Below the pieces are notes generated by a model. The model made no database searches and was not told where the DNA came from. It worked only from the letters and a program-made list of their open reading frames with translations. A program made the position numbers and the translations under genes. Below, in pieces: positions 19,064 to 28,207 of a stretch of 64,000 nucleotides of DNA. The stretch comes from Actinomycetota bacterium. GTDB lineage: Bacteria; Actinomycetota; Acidimicrobiia; Acidimicrobiales; JAJPHE01. The stretch is from assembly GCA_027315345.1 (NCBI GenBank), contig DAHUYE010000043.1, forward strand, positions 1 through 64,000. The letters run 5' to 3'. Position 1 is the stretch's first letter, and every line of letters begins with the position of its first letter.

Positions 19064-19756
19064 GTGCCCGAGCTGCTCAGTTCCGAAGAGGCCCGCGTCC
19101 TGGGTTGCCTCCTGGAGAAGGAGGCGGCCACGCCGGAGTACTACCCGCTCACCCTCAACGCCCTCCGCAACGCCTGCAACCAGAGTTCCAGCCGCAACCC
19201 GGTGGTCTCCTACGACGACAGTGAAGTCAGCCGAGCTCTGGCCACCCTGCGCGAGAAGGGCCTGATCCGCGTCGTCTACAGCCCGTCCAACCGGGCTGTC
19301 AAGTACCGGCAGGTGACCGATGAGGCCTACGGCCTCGATGACCGGGGCCGGGCGGTGATGTGTCTGTTGTTGCTGCGGGGGCCCCAGACCGTCGGGGAGC
19401 TGCGCATCCGCAGCGACCGGCTCTGTTCCTTCGAGTCCCTGGAGGAGGTGGAGCGGGTCCTTGACGGCCTGGCCGATCGTGACGAACCCCTGGTGGCGCG
19501 CCTGCCCCGGGCGCCCGGGCAGAAGGAGGCCCGATTCGCCCAGCTGCTGACCCCGGCCGATCCGTCCGTAGGCGGGCCGGGCTATGCCCCCGAGCCGGCC
19601 GCCCCCGAGCCGGCCGCTCCGGAGCCGGACGTGGCCGGAGAGCCGGGGGCAGTGGCGACGCGGGTGGCCGGGTTGGAGGCGGAGATGGCCGGGCTGCGCT
19701 CCGAGGTCGGCCAACTGCGGGCCACGGTCGAATCGCTCCGCGCCCTCCTGGACTGA
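19064..19756 (+). CDS. YceH family protein (DUF480)
   Basis: LSSEEARVLGCLLEKEAATPEYYPLTLNALRNACNQSSSRNPVVSYDDSEVSRALATLREKGLIR. Confidence 0.92.
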   Translation: MPELLSSEEARVLGCLLEKEAATPEYYPLTLNALRNACNQSSSRNPVVSYDDSEVSRALATLREKGLIRVVYSPSNRAVKYRQVTDEAYGLDDRGRAVMCLLLLRGPQTVGELRIRSDRLCSFESLEEVERVLDGLADRDEPLVARLPRAPGQKEARFAQLLTPADPSVGGPGYAPEPAAPEPAAPEPDVAGEPGAVATRVAGLEAEMAGLRSEVGQLRATVESLRALLD

Positions 19757-20553
19757 GGCTCCCCTCCCGTCTCCGCCCCTCCCCGGATCAGGCGCAGGCC
19801 TGGAGGCAACGGACGGACAAGAGGATGGCGGCGGTAGCCGGTGCCGCTGAGCCAGAGCTTGACGGCCTGGCCGTAGATGGAAGCCGACACCTGCAGCGGC
19901 ATGGCCGGGTAGCGCCGGGCCAGGCGGGCCAGGTTGACGGCGTCGGCCTCCACCCGCTCCAGGGCCAGTTCGGCTTCGAAGATCAGAGCCTCCCCCCGCC
20001 GGTCGGCCACCGACACCGACAGATCCGGGCCCGGGACCGACAGTTCGAAGTCATGGGTCAGGTCCATGTCCAGGAAGGGGGAGACGTGCAGGGCCTTATC
20101 GGCCTGACCCGAGGCGCCCGCCCCGCCGGCCGGCACCAGGTACTCGTGACGCTCGCCCCAGGGCGTGTTGGTGACCTGGACGAGCACCTGTTGCAGAGCG
20201 GAGCCGGCCGGGTCGAAGCAGTAGTAGACGCTGATGGGATTGAAACACCAGCCGAAGCTGGATAGCTGGGTCAGCAGCCGGATGGGCCCGGCCGGCGCGG
20301 CACCGCCCAGGGCGATGACGGCATGGGTCACCGCATCCCTCAGATCGCAGCAGGGCGCCCCCAGGTAGTCGCGGCGGCGGAACCGGTAAGGAGCCAGGCG
20401 GGCCGACCAGGCCGGATGCTCCCGGAACGGCACCGGTAGCTCGTCCAGGTCGACATAGGCCATGTACAGCCGGTAGGTGAACTCCCGGGGCTCGGGAGCC
20501 AGGCGCCGGTGGCGGACCACCCCTTCGTACATGGCGCTGGCCCGGGCGTTCAC
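19582..20553 (-). CDS. DUF1365 domain protein
   Basis: MYEGVVRHRRLAPEPREFTYRLYMAYVDLDELP...QLSSFGWCFNPISVYYCFD; GTGA overlap with the upstream gene; unusual C-terminal extension. Confidence 0.9.
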   Translation of the reverse strand: MNARASAMYEGVVRHRRLAPEPREFTYRLYMAYVDLDELPVPFREHPAWSARLAPYRFRRRDYLGAPCCDLRDAVTHAVIALGGAAPAGPIRLLTQLSSFGWCFNPISVYYCFDPAGSALQQVLVQVTNTPWGERHEYLVPAGGAGASGQADKALHVSPFLDMDLTHDFELSVPGPDLSVSVADRRGEALIFEAELALERVEADAVNLARLARRYPAMPLQVSASIYGQAVKLWLSGTGYRRHPLVRPLPPGLRLIRGGAETGGEPQSRRARSDSTVARSWPTSERSPAISASNPATRVATAPGSPATSGSGAAGSGAAGSGA

Positions 20554-21809
20554 AGCCCCACTCCGAAGTGCCGGCCCACGTCCAGGGCCGACTGGACCCC
20601 GTCCTCGTGGAAGCCGTGGTTCCAGTAGGCGCCGGCGAAGTACGTGCCCGCTCGGCCTTGAATCTCGCCCCGGCGCCGCTGGGCCGCCACCGCTCGGCCG
20701 TCGAGGACCGGATGGTCGTAGTCGAAGCGGGCCAGCACCTTGTCCGGATCGACCCGCCCGTCGTCGTTGAGGGTCACACAGATGTGATGCCGGCTCTCCA
20801 GGGCCTGCAGCCGGTTCATGTAGTAGGTGACCCGGGCCACCCCCGGCTCCCCGGGACCCGCCGGCGCCTCCGGAAGGTGGTAGTTCCAGCTGGCCCAGGC
20901 CCGCCGGCGCCGGGGCAGCACCGAGGCGTCCCAGTGCAGGGTGGCGGTGTTGTACTGGTACGGCAGGGCGCCGAGTATCTCCCGTTCGGCCGGGGTGGGA
21001 TCCCCCAGCAGCTCCAGGGCCTGATCCGAGTGGGTGGCCAGCACCACCGCATCGAACTCCTCCAGCCCGGACGGGCTGACGATCTCCACCCCCCGGCCGG
21101 TGCGGACCACCTTCTCCACCGGCGAGCCCAGGCGCAGCCGGTGGCCCAGGGGACCGGTGATGGCCTCCACGTAGCGGCCCGATCCGCCCACCACCGTCCG
21201 CCATCGGGGTCGCTTGAGAAAGCCGCCCAGGAGCCCGTGGTGGTGGAAGAACTGGGCGAAGGTGCGGGCCGGCATGGCCGCGAAGGTGCCGGGATCCGCC
21301 GACCAGATGGCCGACCCGATGGGCACCAGGTAGTGCTCGCTCAGCCGCCTCGAGTAACCGCCGTCCCGCACGAACTGGGCCAGGGTGATCTCGCCCTCGC
21401 CTCCGTCCAGCAGCCCCCGGGCGGCCCGGTTGAAGCGGAGGATGTCGGCCAGGAAGCGATGGAAGCCGGGCCGGAGCAGGTTGGAGCGCTGGGCGTAAAG
21501 ACGGTTGGGCCCCAGGCCCCGGTACTCAAAGCTGGCGTCGTCGGCCGACACACTGAAGGACATGTCGCTGGGCTGGGTGGCCACGCCGAGCCGCTCGAGC
21601 AGGCGGGTGAAGCCCGGGTAGTTGGCCTGGTTGTAGACGATGAACCCGGTGTCGACCTGGTGGCTCTCACCGTCCAGGTCCACGGTGACGGTGTTGGCGT
21701 GGCCCCCGGGGCGTGAGTCGGCCTCGAAGACGGTCACATCGTGAGCGGCGTGGAGGAGGTGGGCACAGACCAGGCCGGACACTCCCGAACCCACGATGGC
21801 GATTCTCAA
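20550..21809 (-). CDS. FAD/NAD(P)-dependent amine-oxidase-like oxidoreductase
   Basis: LRIAIVGSGVSGLVCAHLL...VFEADSRPGGHANTVTVDLDGESHQVDTGFIVYNQANYPGF; TTG start at 21809. Confidence 0.9.
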   Translation of the reverse strand: MRIAIVGSGVSGLVCAHLLHAAHDVTVFEADSRPGGHANTVTVDLDGESHQVDTGFIVYNQANYPGFTRLLERLGVATQPSDMSFSVSADDASFEYRGLGPNRLYAQRSNLLRPGFHRFLADILRFNRAARGLLDGGEGEITLAQFVRDGGYSRRLSEHYLVPIGSAIWSADPGTFAAMPARTFAQFFHHHGLLGGFLKRPRWRTVVGGSGRYVEAITGPLGHRLRLGSPVEKVVRTGRGVEIVSPSGLEEFDAVVLATHSDQALELLGDPTPAEREILGALPYQYNTATLHWDASVLPRRRRAWASWNYHLPEAPAGPGEPGVARVTYYMNRLQALESRHHICVTLNDDGRVDPDKVLARFDYDHPVLDGRAVAAQRRRGEIQGRAGTYFAGAYWNHGFHEDGVQSALDVGRHFGVGL

Positions 21810-21883
21810 CTGTGCCGGCTCCTTGCGATCGGTACTCCTGGACCCTTGTTCGCCGCCGGGGCCGGTTCTGGATGACTGGAGGG

Positions 21884-22843
21884 TCAGTAGGCGGAGGTGA
21901 TCCTCTCGCACCAGTCCCAGAGGGCCTCCTCCTCGGCCCGCGAACCGGCGCCGATCACCATGGCCTCCCGCCGGGGGCGGCGGTCCAGCCAGAACAGGCC
22001 GCTGGTGGTGCCGGCCGCCGCCGCCGTGGCCAGCCAGATCAGGGTGTCGGCCCCCTCCTCGGGCCGGCGCAGCAGCGGCCGCAAAGTCTTCTCGAAGCGG
22101 GGCAGGGACTCGTGCAGGGCGGGAGTGTCCACCCAGCCCGGGTGCATGGCGTGCACGGCCCGGCCCGGCAGGCGTTCGGCGAATCGGTGGGCCAGGGCCA
22201 CCTGGGCCCGCTTGGCCCGGGAGTAGGCGGTGGCGCCCCGGTAACCGGCCGGGCCGGCCTGGAGCTTGGCCACATCCAGGCCGTGGGAGTACATGCCGCC
22301 GGAGGACATGAAGACCACCCGGGACCGGGTCGAGTTGGGGATGAGCGGGCTCAACCGGCGGGTGAGAAGGAACGGGCTCAGCACGTGGAGGACCTGGGTG
22401 CGCTCGATTCCGTCGTGCTCCTCGTAGCCGGCAAACATGGCCCCGGCGTTGTGGACCACCACATCCACGTGATCGAGCCGGCCCATGAACTCCTTGGCCA
22501 GGCCGGCCGCCTGGTCCAGGTGGGACAGATCGGCCCCCAGGCCGATGACCTCGGACCCGGTGGCCCGGGCGATCTCCCCGGCCACGGCCTGGGCCCGCTC
22601 CGGGTCCCGCCCGGTGATGACCACTCCGGCCCCGGCCCGGGCCAGCCCCTCGGCCCCGGCCCGGCCGATGCCGCTGGTGCCCCCGGTGACCAGGGCCCAG
22701 CTCCCGCTCATCGATCCCGAGGCCGGATCGCCCCAGGCCCACAGGTTGCGCCGGATCCGATAACCGAGGTTCGTCCATCCGGGCACGATCGGGATCTCGA
22801 GGGCGGCGTCGATGACCCGCTTGGTGCTCTGGAAGCTGCTCAC
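21884..22843 (-). CDS. SDR family NAD(P)-dependent oxidoreductase
   Basis: SWALVTGGTSGIGRAGAEGLARAGAGVVITGRD, VVHNAG, AYSRAKRAQ; GTG start overlapping the upstream stop. Confidence 0.9.
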   Translation of the reverse strand: MSSFQSTKRVIDAALEIPIVPGWTNLGYRIRRNLWAWGDPASGSMSGSWALVTGGTSGIGRAGAEGLARAGAGVVITGRDPERAQAVAGEIARATGSEVIGLGADLSHLDQAAGLAKEFMGRLDHVDVVVHNAGAMFAGYEEHDGIERTQVLHVLSPFLLTRRLSPLIPNSTRSRVVFMSSGGMYSHGLDVAKLQAGPAGYRGATAYSRAKRAQVALAHRFAERLPGRAVHAMHPGWVDTPALHESLPRFEKTLRPLLRRPEEGADTLIWLATAAAAGTTSGLFWLDRRPRREAMVIGAGSRAEEEALWDWCERITSAY

Positions 22844-24108
22844 GGGCGCCAGTCTGGCCCGGCCATGACCATCTGGACGTCGCTGACCCGCCGCTCCAGG
22901 AATCCGCCCTCGCAATAGGACAGGTAGAACTCCCACATCCGCTGGAAGGCGGCATCGAAGCCCATGGCCTCCACCCGGTCCCGGTGGGCGTGCAGATTGG
23001 CCCGCCAGGCCGACAGGGTCGGGGGGTAGTGGGCCCCGATGTCCTCCAGGGCGATGACCCTCAGATCGGTGGCCGAGGTCAGGGACCGGGTGATGGCGGT
23101 GACGGAGGGGAGACAGCCCCCGGGGAAGATGACCCGGCGGATGAAGTCGTCCTTGCGCTTGGAGCGCTCATAGGCCTGATCGGACACCACGATGGCCTGC
23201 AGGGCCATCAGCCCGTCGGGGGCCAGCCGCCTTGCACAGGTGCGGAAGAAGGTGTCGTGCTGGCGCCAGTCGACCGCCTCGATCATCTCCACCGAGACCA
23301 GCCGGTCGAACCGGCCCGTCAGGCGCCGGTAGTCCAGGTCGAGCACCGTCACCCGGTCGGACAGGCCCCGCTCGGCCACCAACCCCCGGGCGTATTCGTA
23401 CTGGCGCTCGGAGATGGTGGTGGTGGTCACCCGCACCTCGTAATGGGTGGCGGCGTGCACGGCCAGAGCTCCCCAGCCGGTGCCGATCTCCAGCAGGTGC
23501 TGACCCGGCTCCAGCCGCAGCATCCGGCACAAGCGGTCGATCTTGGCCACGGACGCCTCTTCCAGGCTGGCCCCGGGTTCCTCGAAGTACCCACACGAGT
23601 AGCTCATGGTCGGGTCCAGGAAGGCGGCGAAGAACTCGTTGGACAGGTCGTAGTGGGCCCGGATGTTGAGCCGGTCCCGATGCAGGGGATCCCGGTGTTC
23701 CCGCCCGGCCCTGGTCACCGTCTGGGCGGCCGTGCTCAGAGGGGCCAGGCTCCGGCCCAGCCGGCGCAGGCGGCCCCGGTCATCGGGCAACAGGCCGATC
23801 AGGATCCGCACCAGGCTGGTCAGGTCATCGGCGTCCCACCAGCCCTGCATGAACGACCACCCCAGGCCGACGCTGCCGCCGCCGAGAGTGGCGCTCCAGG
23901 CCTCAGGTCGGTGGACGGTGATGGTCGCCTTCAGCCCGGCGCCCGCCGGTCCGAAGGTCCGGGTCGGCCGGCCGGCCTCCTCGATGCTCAGATGGCCCTT
24001 CTCCAGGGGGTGGAGGAGTCCCTGGATGATGCTGCGGGCCAGGGCCGGAGGCAGCGCCCGCCTCGACGCCCCCCTATCGGCCAGGCTCATCGGGGGAGCG
24101 GATTCCAC
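22840..24108 (-). CDS. Cyclopropane-fatty-acyl-phospholipid synthase family SAM methyltransferase
   Basis: NIRAHYDLSNEFFAAFLDPTMSYSCGYFEEPGASLEEASVAKIDRLCRMLRLEPGQHLLEIGTGWGALAVHAA. Confidence 0.95.
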   Translation of the reverse strand: MESAPPMSLADRGASRRALPPALARSIIQGLLHPLEKGHLSIEEAGRPTRTFGPAGAGLKATITVHRPEAWSATLGGGSVGLGWSFMQGWWDADDLTSLVRILIGLLPDDRGRLRRLGRSLAPLSTAAQTVTRAGREHRDPLHRDRLNIRAHYDLSNEFFAAFLDPTMSYSCGYFEEPGASLEEASVAKIDRLCRMLRLEPGQHLLEIGTGWGALAVHAATHYEVRVTTTTISERQYEYARGLVAERGLSDRVTVLDLDYRRLTGRFDRLVSVEMIEAVDWRQHDTFFRTCARRLAPDGLMALQAIVVSDQAYERSKRKDDFIRRVIFPGGCLPSVTAITRSLTSATDLRVIALEDIGAHYPPTLSAWRANLHAHRDRVEAMGFDAAFQRMWEFYLSYCEGGFLERRVSDVQMVMAGPDWRP

Positions 24109-24236
24109 CCCCGGTATCTACCACGACATCAGCGCGACATCCGCCGCCCGCATTGGTATCGAATGCCTCTATCAGGGACGCTCTGACCTGGCTACCCTCG
24201 CCGTGGCGATCAAGCCATCGAAATGGGAGGAAATCA

Positions 24237-24644
24237 TTGTTAAAGGACTTCAAGGCGTTCGTCCTGCGGGGCAACGTCGTCGACCTGGCCGTAGGCATCG
24301 TCATCGGAGCCGCCTTCGGCACAGTGGTCTCCTCCTTCGTCAAGAACCTTCTCACCCCGTTGGTGAGCATCCCGGGCAAGGCCAACTTCTCCGCCCTCCA
24401 CTTCACCGTCCGCCACAGCGTGTTCCTCTACGGGACCTTCCTGAATGACCTGATCTCGTTCATCATCGTGGCCGCCGCCGTGTTCTTCTTCGTGGTGCGG
24501 CCCGTCAACCACCTCATGAACCGCCGGCGCACCTCCACCGACTCCGAGTCCACCACCCGGGACTGCCCGGAGTGCCTCAGCTCCATCCCCAAGGCCGCCA
24601 CCCGTTGCGCCTTCTGCACGGCCGAGGTGACCGCCGTCGCCTGA
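24237..24644 (+). CDS. mscL: Large-conductance mechanosensitive channel MscL with C-terminal zinc-ribbon-like motif
   Basis: LKDFKAFVLRGNVVDLAVGIVIGAAFGTVVSSFVKNLLTPLV; GGAGG RBS before TTG; C-terminal CPECLSSIPKAATRCAFC. Confidence 0.93.
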   Translation: MLKDFKAFVLRGNVVDLAVGIVIGAAFGTVVSSFVKNLLTPLVSIPGKANFSALHFTVRHSVFLYGTFLNDLISFIIVAAAVFFFVVRPVNHLMNRRRTSTDSESTTRDCPECLSSIPKAATRCAFCTAEVTAVA

Positions 24645-24669
24645 GCCGGGAGGGCTGAGAAGATCGCAC

Positions 24670-25671
24670 CTAGACCGGAAGGTCCTCGGCCCGGGCCACC
24701 GGGAAGTAGCGGTGATGGTGGGCGCCGGTCAGTTCATAGATGGCCGTGCCCTCCCGGCCGTCGTCCGCCTTCACCGTCACCCGGTTGAGACCTCCGCCCA
24801 CCGGCCCGTAGCGCTGGGCCCAGAGCCCCTCGGCGCTGAGGGCCACGGTGCGGCCCCCCTCCAGGTCGAACTCGACCCGGCCGGCCACCCCGGCCACGTC
24901 CGGACCGTCCCGGCCGTAGTCGACCTCGGCGCCGTCGGCGCCGATCCAGTGGAGGTCATGGCGGAAACCGACCACGGGGGTCGGCGCCGAGCCGTCGGCC
25001 GGGGCCCAGCACCCGTCGGTGTAGATGCGGGCCCCGTTGGCCAGCTCCCAGTTCCACACCGCCAGCATCCCGTCGGGCAACTGCACGGCCAGCCACATCC
25101 AGAACGGGCAGCGGGCGTGGTCCCGGATCCCCCAGGAGTGGTCGCGCTGGCCCCACCAGTCGTCGATGCGGATGTCCGCTCCGCCCCGAGGCTTAACGGT
25201 GCCCTGGAAGTGACCGGACTGGACCATGTGGCTCTGGTCCCAGATGAGCTCGTGGCCGGCCCGCATGCTGCCCCGGCGCAGCCCGTAAGCAGCGGTGCGG
25301 GCCTCGAAGGTCAGGTCCAGGGCCACCGGGACAGCCGGGTCCTCGGCCACGTGGAGGCGGATGGTCTTGAAGGGTTCGACGATGTCGATCTCCACCGGCC
25401 CCACCTTCATCTCATGCGGGGTCAGTCCGGTCTCCCGGGCGTGGCGGCCGATGGCGGGCTGGCCGGCCACGATGCCCAGCTGGAGGGAGTCCATCTCCTC
25501 CCGGGCCGGAAAGTGGGCCAGGGTGAGGATGACGCAGTCACCCAGGCGGTCCTTGGGGTGGGCGATGAAGAACAGGCTCTCCCGCCAGTGCTGATGGTGC
25601 ACGGCCACGTTGAGCATGGGTTCGGGGATCTGGTGGACGAACTGCTCGTCCATGGCGGTCAGTCTGGGCAC
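24670..25671 (-). CDS. Conserved hypothetical protein (DUF7064/7065 or hydroxyneurosporene-synthase-like beta-barrel)
   Basis: WGQRDHSWGIRDHARCPFWMWLAVQLPDGMLAVWNWE, lipocalin-like pattern recalled from this family. Confidence 0.55.
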   Translation of the reverse strand: MPRLTAMDEQFVHQIPEPMLNVAVHHQHWRESLFFIAHPKDRLGDCVILTLAHFPAREEMDSLQLGIVAGQPAIGRHARETGLTPHEMKVGPVEIDIVEPFKTIRLHVAEDPAVPVALDLTFEARTAAYGLRRGSMRAGHELIWDQSHMVQSGHFQGTVKPRGGADIRIDDWWGQRDHSWGIRDHARCPFWMWLAVQLPDGMLAVWNWELANGARIYTDGCWAPADGSAPTPVVGFRHDLHWIGADGAEVDYGRDGPDVAGVAGRVEFDLEGGRTVALSAEGLWAQRYGPVGGGLNRVTVKADDGREGTAIYELTGAHHHRYFPVARAEDLPV

Positions 25672-26742
25672 TTAGGCCTCCTTGGGCACTAGGTCGAGGG
25701 CGTCCATATCGATGGCGTGGAGGCCGGCCCGGTCGGCCATGGCGATGAACATGGCGTCGCCCCGGTCGGTCCTGGTCACCACCATGGAGGCGAACATGGC
25801 CATGATCAACCCGGCGAAGGCGTAGCGCCGGTAGTCCTCCCAGCACTGATCCCAGTTCAGGGCCACCCCCAGGCCGGCCAGGCGGTCCGAGTACAACTTG
25901 ACCAGCTCCCGCTCATGGGCCCGGCGCACCTCGGGCAGGAGGCTCCCGCCCAGGAAGTAGCTGACGTCGGACAGGGCCGCCCCCAGCGAGACGGTCTGCC
26001 AGTCCAGCACCACCACCCGATCCAGGCCGAACATCAGGTTGTCGTTGCGGAAGTCACCGTGCAGGACGGTGGAGGGGGCGTCGCCCCCGGCGCCGTAACG
26101 ATCCATCACGGTCAGGAACCGGGGGATGAGCTCGACCACCTCGGGCGTCATCCGGGCCCCATAACGCTCCAGGAACCCGGGCAGGAACATGGCCAGGATG
26201 GCCCCCAGTCCGGCCCCGCGGTCCCGGCCTCCCTCGTGTAGCCAGGACAGGCCGGCCAGGGAGGGGTCCCCCCAACGGGGGGCGTGCAGGAGGGCCAGCT
26301 CCTCCAGGGCCAGGGCCGCCTCATCGGGCGAACACCCTCCGACCTGGTCGCCCTGGCGGGCCGGAGCGACGTCCTCCAACAGCACGCAATAAGCGGCACG
26401 GTCCGGGTCGAAGCCGGACCAGTAGCAGCGGGGGGTCCGCACCGGCAGTTCGGCGGCCAGGGTCGAGTAGAAGCCGACCTCCACCTCGTAGGTGCGGGTG
26501 GTCAGCCCGGCCTGCCGGCTCTCCTCGGAGGCGGCCGTAACCTTGGCCACCAACGAGTCCGGTCCGGCCCCGGCCGGCTCCCAGGCCATCGCCAGCCGGG
26601 CGCTGTCGGCTATCTGGCCGGTCCCGATCGGGCTGACATCCACCTCGGCCACCCGGCCCGGGTAGTGCGGAGCCAAGGCGGCCGACAGCCACTCGGCGGT
26701 CAGATCGGGCAGGCCGGTCGGGATGTGGAGCGCTTCGGGCAA
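25672..26742 (-). CDS. Aminoglycoside phosphotransferase-like (APH) family protein
   Basis: VLHGDFRNDNLMFGLDRVVVLDWQTVSLGAALSDVSYFLGG (HGDxxxxN...DW). Confidence 0.87.
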   Translation of the reverse strand: MPEALHIPTGLPDLTAEWLSAALAPHYPGRVAEVDVSPIGTGQIADSARLAMAWEPAGAGPDSLVAKVTAASEESRQAGLTTRTYEVEVGFYSTLAAELPVRTPRCYWSGFDPDRAAYCVLLEDVAPARQGDQVGGCSPDEAALALEELALLHAPRWGDPSLAGLSWLHEGGRDRGAGLGAILAMFLPGFLERYGARMTPEVVELIPRFLTVMDRYGAGGDAPSTVLHGDFRNDNLMFGLDRVVVLDWQTVSLGAALSDVSYFLGGSLLPEVRRAHERELVKLYSDRLAGLGVALNWDQCWEDYRRYAFAGLIMAMFASMVVTRTDRGDAMFIAMADRAGLHAIDMDALDLVPKEA

Positions 26743-26959
26743 GGGGTGGTCAACCCACCTTTCGGGTCGGCCCGGAAGCTAATGGCCCATCCCCTCCGCC
26801 GTCGGCCCGGCCGGGGCCGGCCGGGCCGTTCCGACCCGGCGACGAGGATGGCCCTCGCTGACATTCATATCGGTATACGACGTATTAGCCCTCTTTTTCG
26901 GTTTGCTCTTTCCCGCCCCCCGTCCGGGTATCCGCCGACGCCTCTTAGGATCACGGGCC

Positions 26960-28207
26960 GTGGGCGCCGGGACCGGACTGTCGAACCGGCAGGCCCGCTG
27001 GCTGGCCCTGGCCGCTCAGGGCCTGGATCGGTCCCGGCCCGCCCGGCCCCCCGGGCCCGCCCAGTTGCTCCGGATGGTGGAGAAGCTGGGCGTGGTGCAA
27101 CTCGACGCCGTCAACGTCCTGGCCCGGACCCAGCTCATAGTTCCCTTCAGCCGTCTCGGTTCCTACGACCCGTCCGCCTTCCACGCTCTGACCGGCCCCC
27201 ATGCCCCCCTCCTGGAGGGATGGGCCCACGTGGCCTCGCTGACCCCGGTGGCCACCCATCGCCTGTTGCGGTGGCGCATGGAGAGGTTCTTCAGTGCCAG
27301 CTCGGCCCGGGAGGCGGCCCGGGCCGCCTGGGCCAAACAGGAGGCCGGCTACATCCGGGCCGTCATGGACGAGGTCAAAGAGCGGGGACCCCTCACGGCC
27401 GGGATGCTCAGTGACCCCCGGCCCCGGCAGGGGGAATGGTGGGACCGGCGCAGCATCGGCCGCACCGTGCTCGAGCACTTGTTCATCCGGGGCCAGCTGG
27501 CCGCCTGGCGCAACCCGGCCTTCGAGCGCCTCTACGACCTGCCCGAGCGGACCATCCCGGCCGAGGTGCTGAGCGCCCCCACCCCCGGCCCGGAGGAGGC
27601 CATCCGGGAGCTGCTCTTCCTGGCCGCCGGCTCTCTTGGGATCGGGACCCTCAAGGACCTGGCCGACCACTACCGCGTGGTTCCCACCCAGGCTCGGCCC
27701 CGGCTGGCCGAGTTGGTCGAGGAGGGCAGGCTGGAGCCGGTGGAGGTGGAGGGCTGGGCCGAGCCCGCCTTCATGGTGCCCGGCCTCCGACCCCATCGGC
27801 CCACCCGGGACCACGCCACCCTGCTGTCACCCTTCGACTCGCTCGTCTGGGACCGGGCCCGCACCCTCCGGCTTTTCGGCTTCGACTACCGCATCGAGAT
27901 CTACGTGCCCGAGCCGAAGCGCCGGTACGGCTACTTCGTGTTGCCCCTGCTGCTCGGGGATGAACTGGTGGGGCGCTTCGACCTGAAGGCGGACCGGAAG
28001 GCCGGCGTGCTCCGGGTCAACGCCGCCCACGTCGAAGCCGGCGCTGACCCCGGGCCGGTGGCCGAGGCGGCCTCCGCCGAGCTGGCCGCCCTGGCCGGCT
28101 GGCTCGGCCTGGGGAGCGTGGCCGTGGCCGGCCGGGGCAACCTGGCCCCAGCCCTGCGCCGGACAGCCGGGCCGGCACGAGGTCGGATAGGTTCCTCCCG
28201 TGGCTGA
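26960..28207 (+). CDS. YcaQ-like winged-helix DNA glycosylase family protein
   Basis: LGVVQLDAVNVLARTQLIVPFSRLGSYDPSAFHAL, LLSPFDSLVWDRARTLRLFGFDYRIEIYVPEPKRRYGYFVLPLLLGDELVGRFDLKADR. Confidence 0.9.
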   Translation: MGAGTGLSNRQARWLALAAQGLDRSRPARPPGPAQLLRMVEKLGVVQLDAVNVLARTQLIVPFSRLGSYDPSAFHALTGPHAPLLEGWAHVASLTPVATHRLLRWRMERFFSASSAREAARAAWAKQEAGYIRAVMDEVKERGPLTAGMLSDPRPRQGEWWDRRSIGRTVLEHLFIRGQLAAWRNPAFERLYDLPERTIPAEVLSAPTPGPEEAIRELLFLAAGSLGIGTLKDLADHYRVVPTQARPRLAELVEEGRLEPVEVEGWAEPAFMVPGLRPHRPTRDHATLLSPFDSLVWDRARTLRLFGFDYRIEIYVPEPKRRYGYFVLPLLLGDELVGRFDLKADRKAGVLRVNAAHVEAGADPGPVAEAASAELAALAGWLGLGSVAVAGRGNLAPALRRTAGPARGRIGSSRG

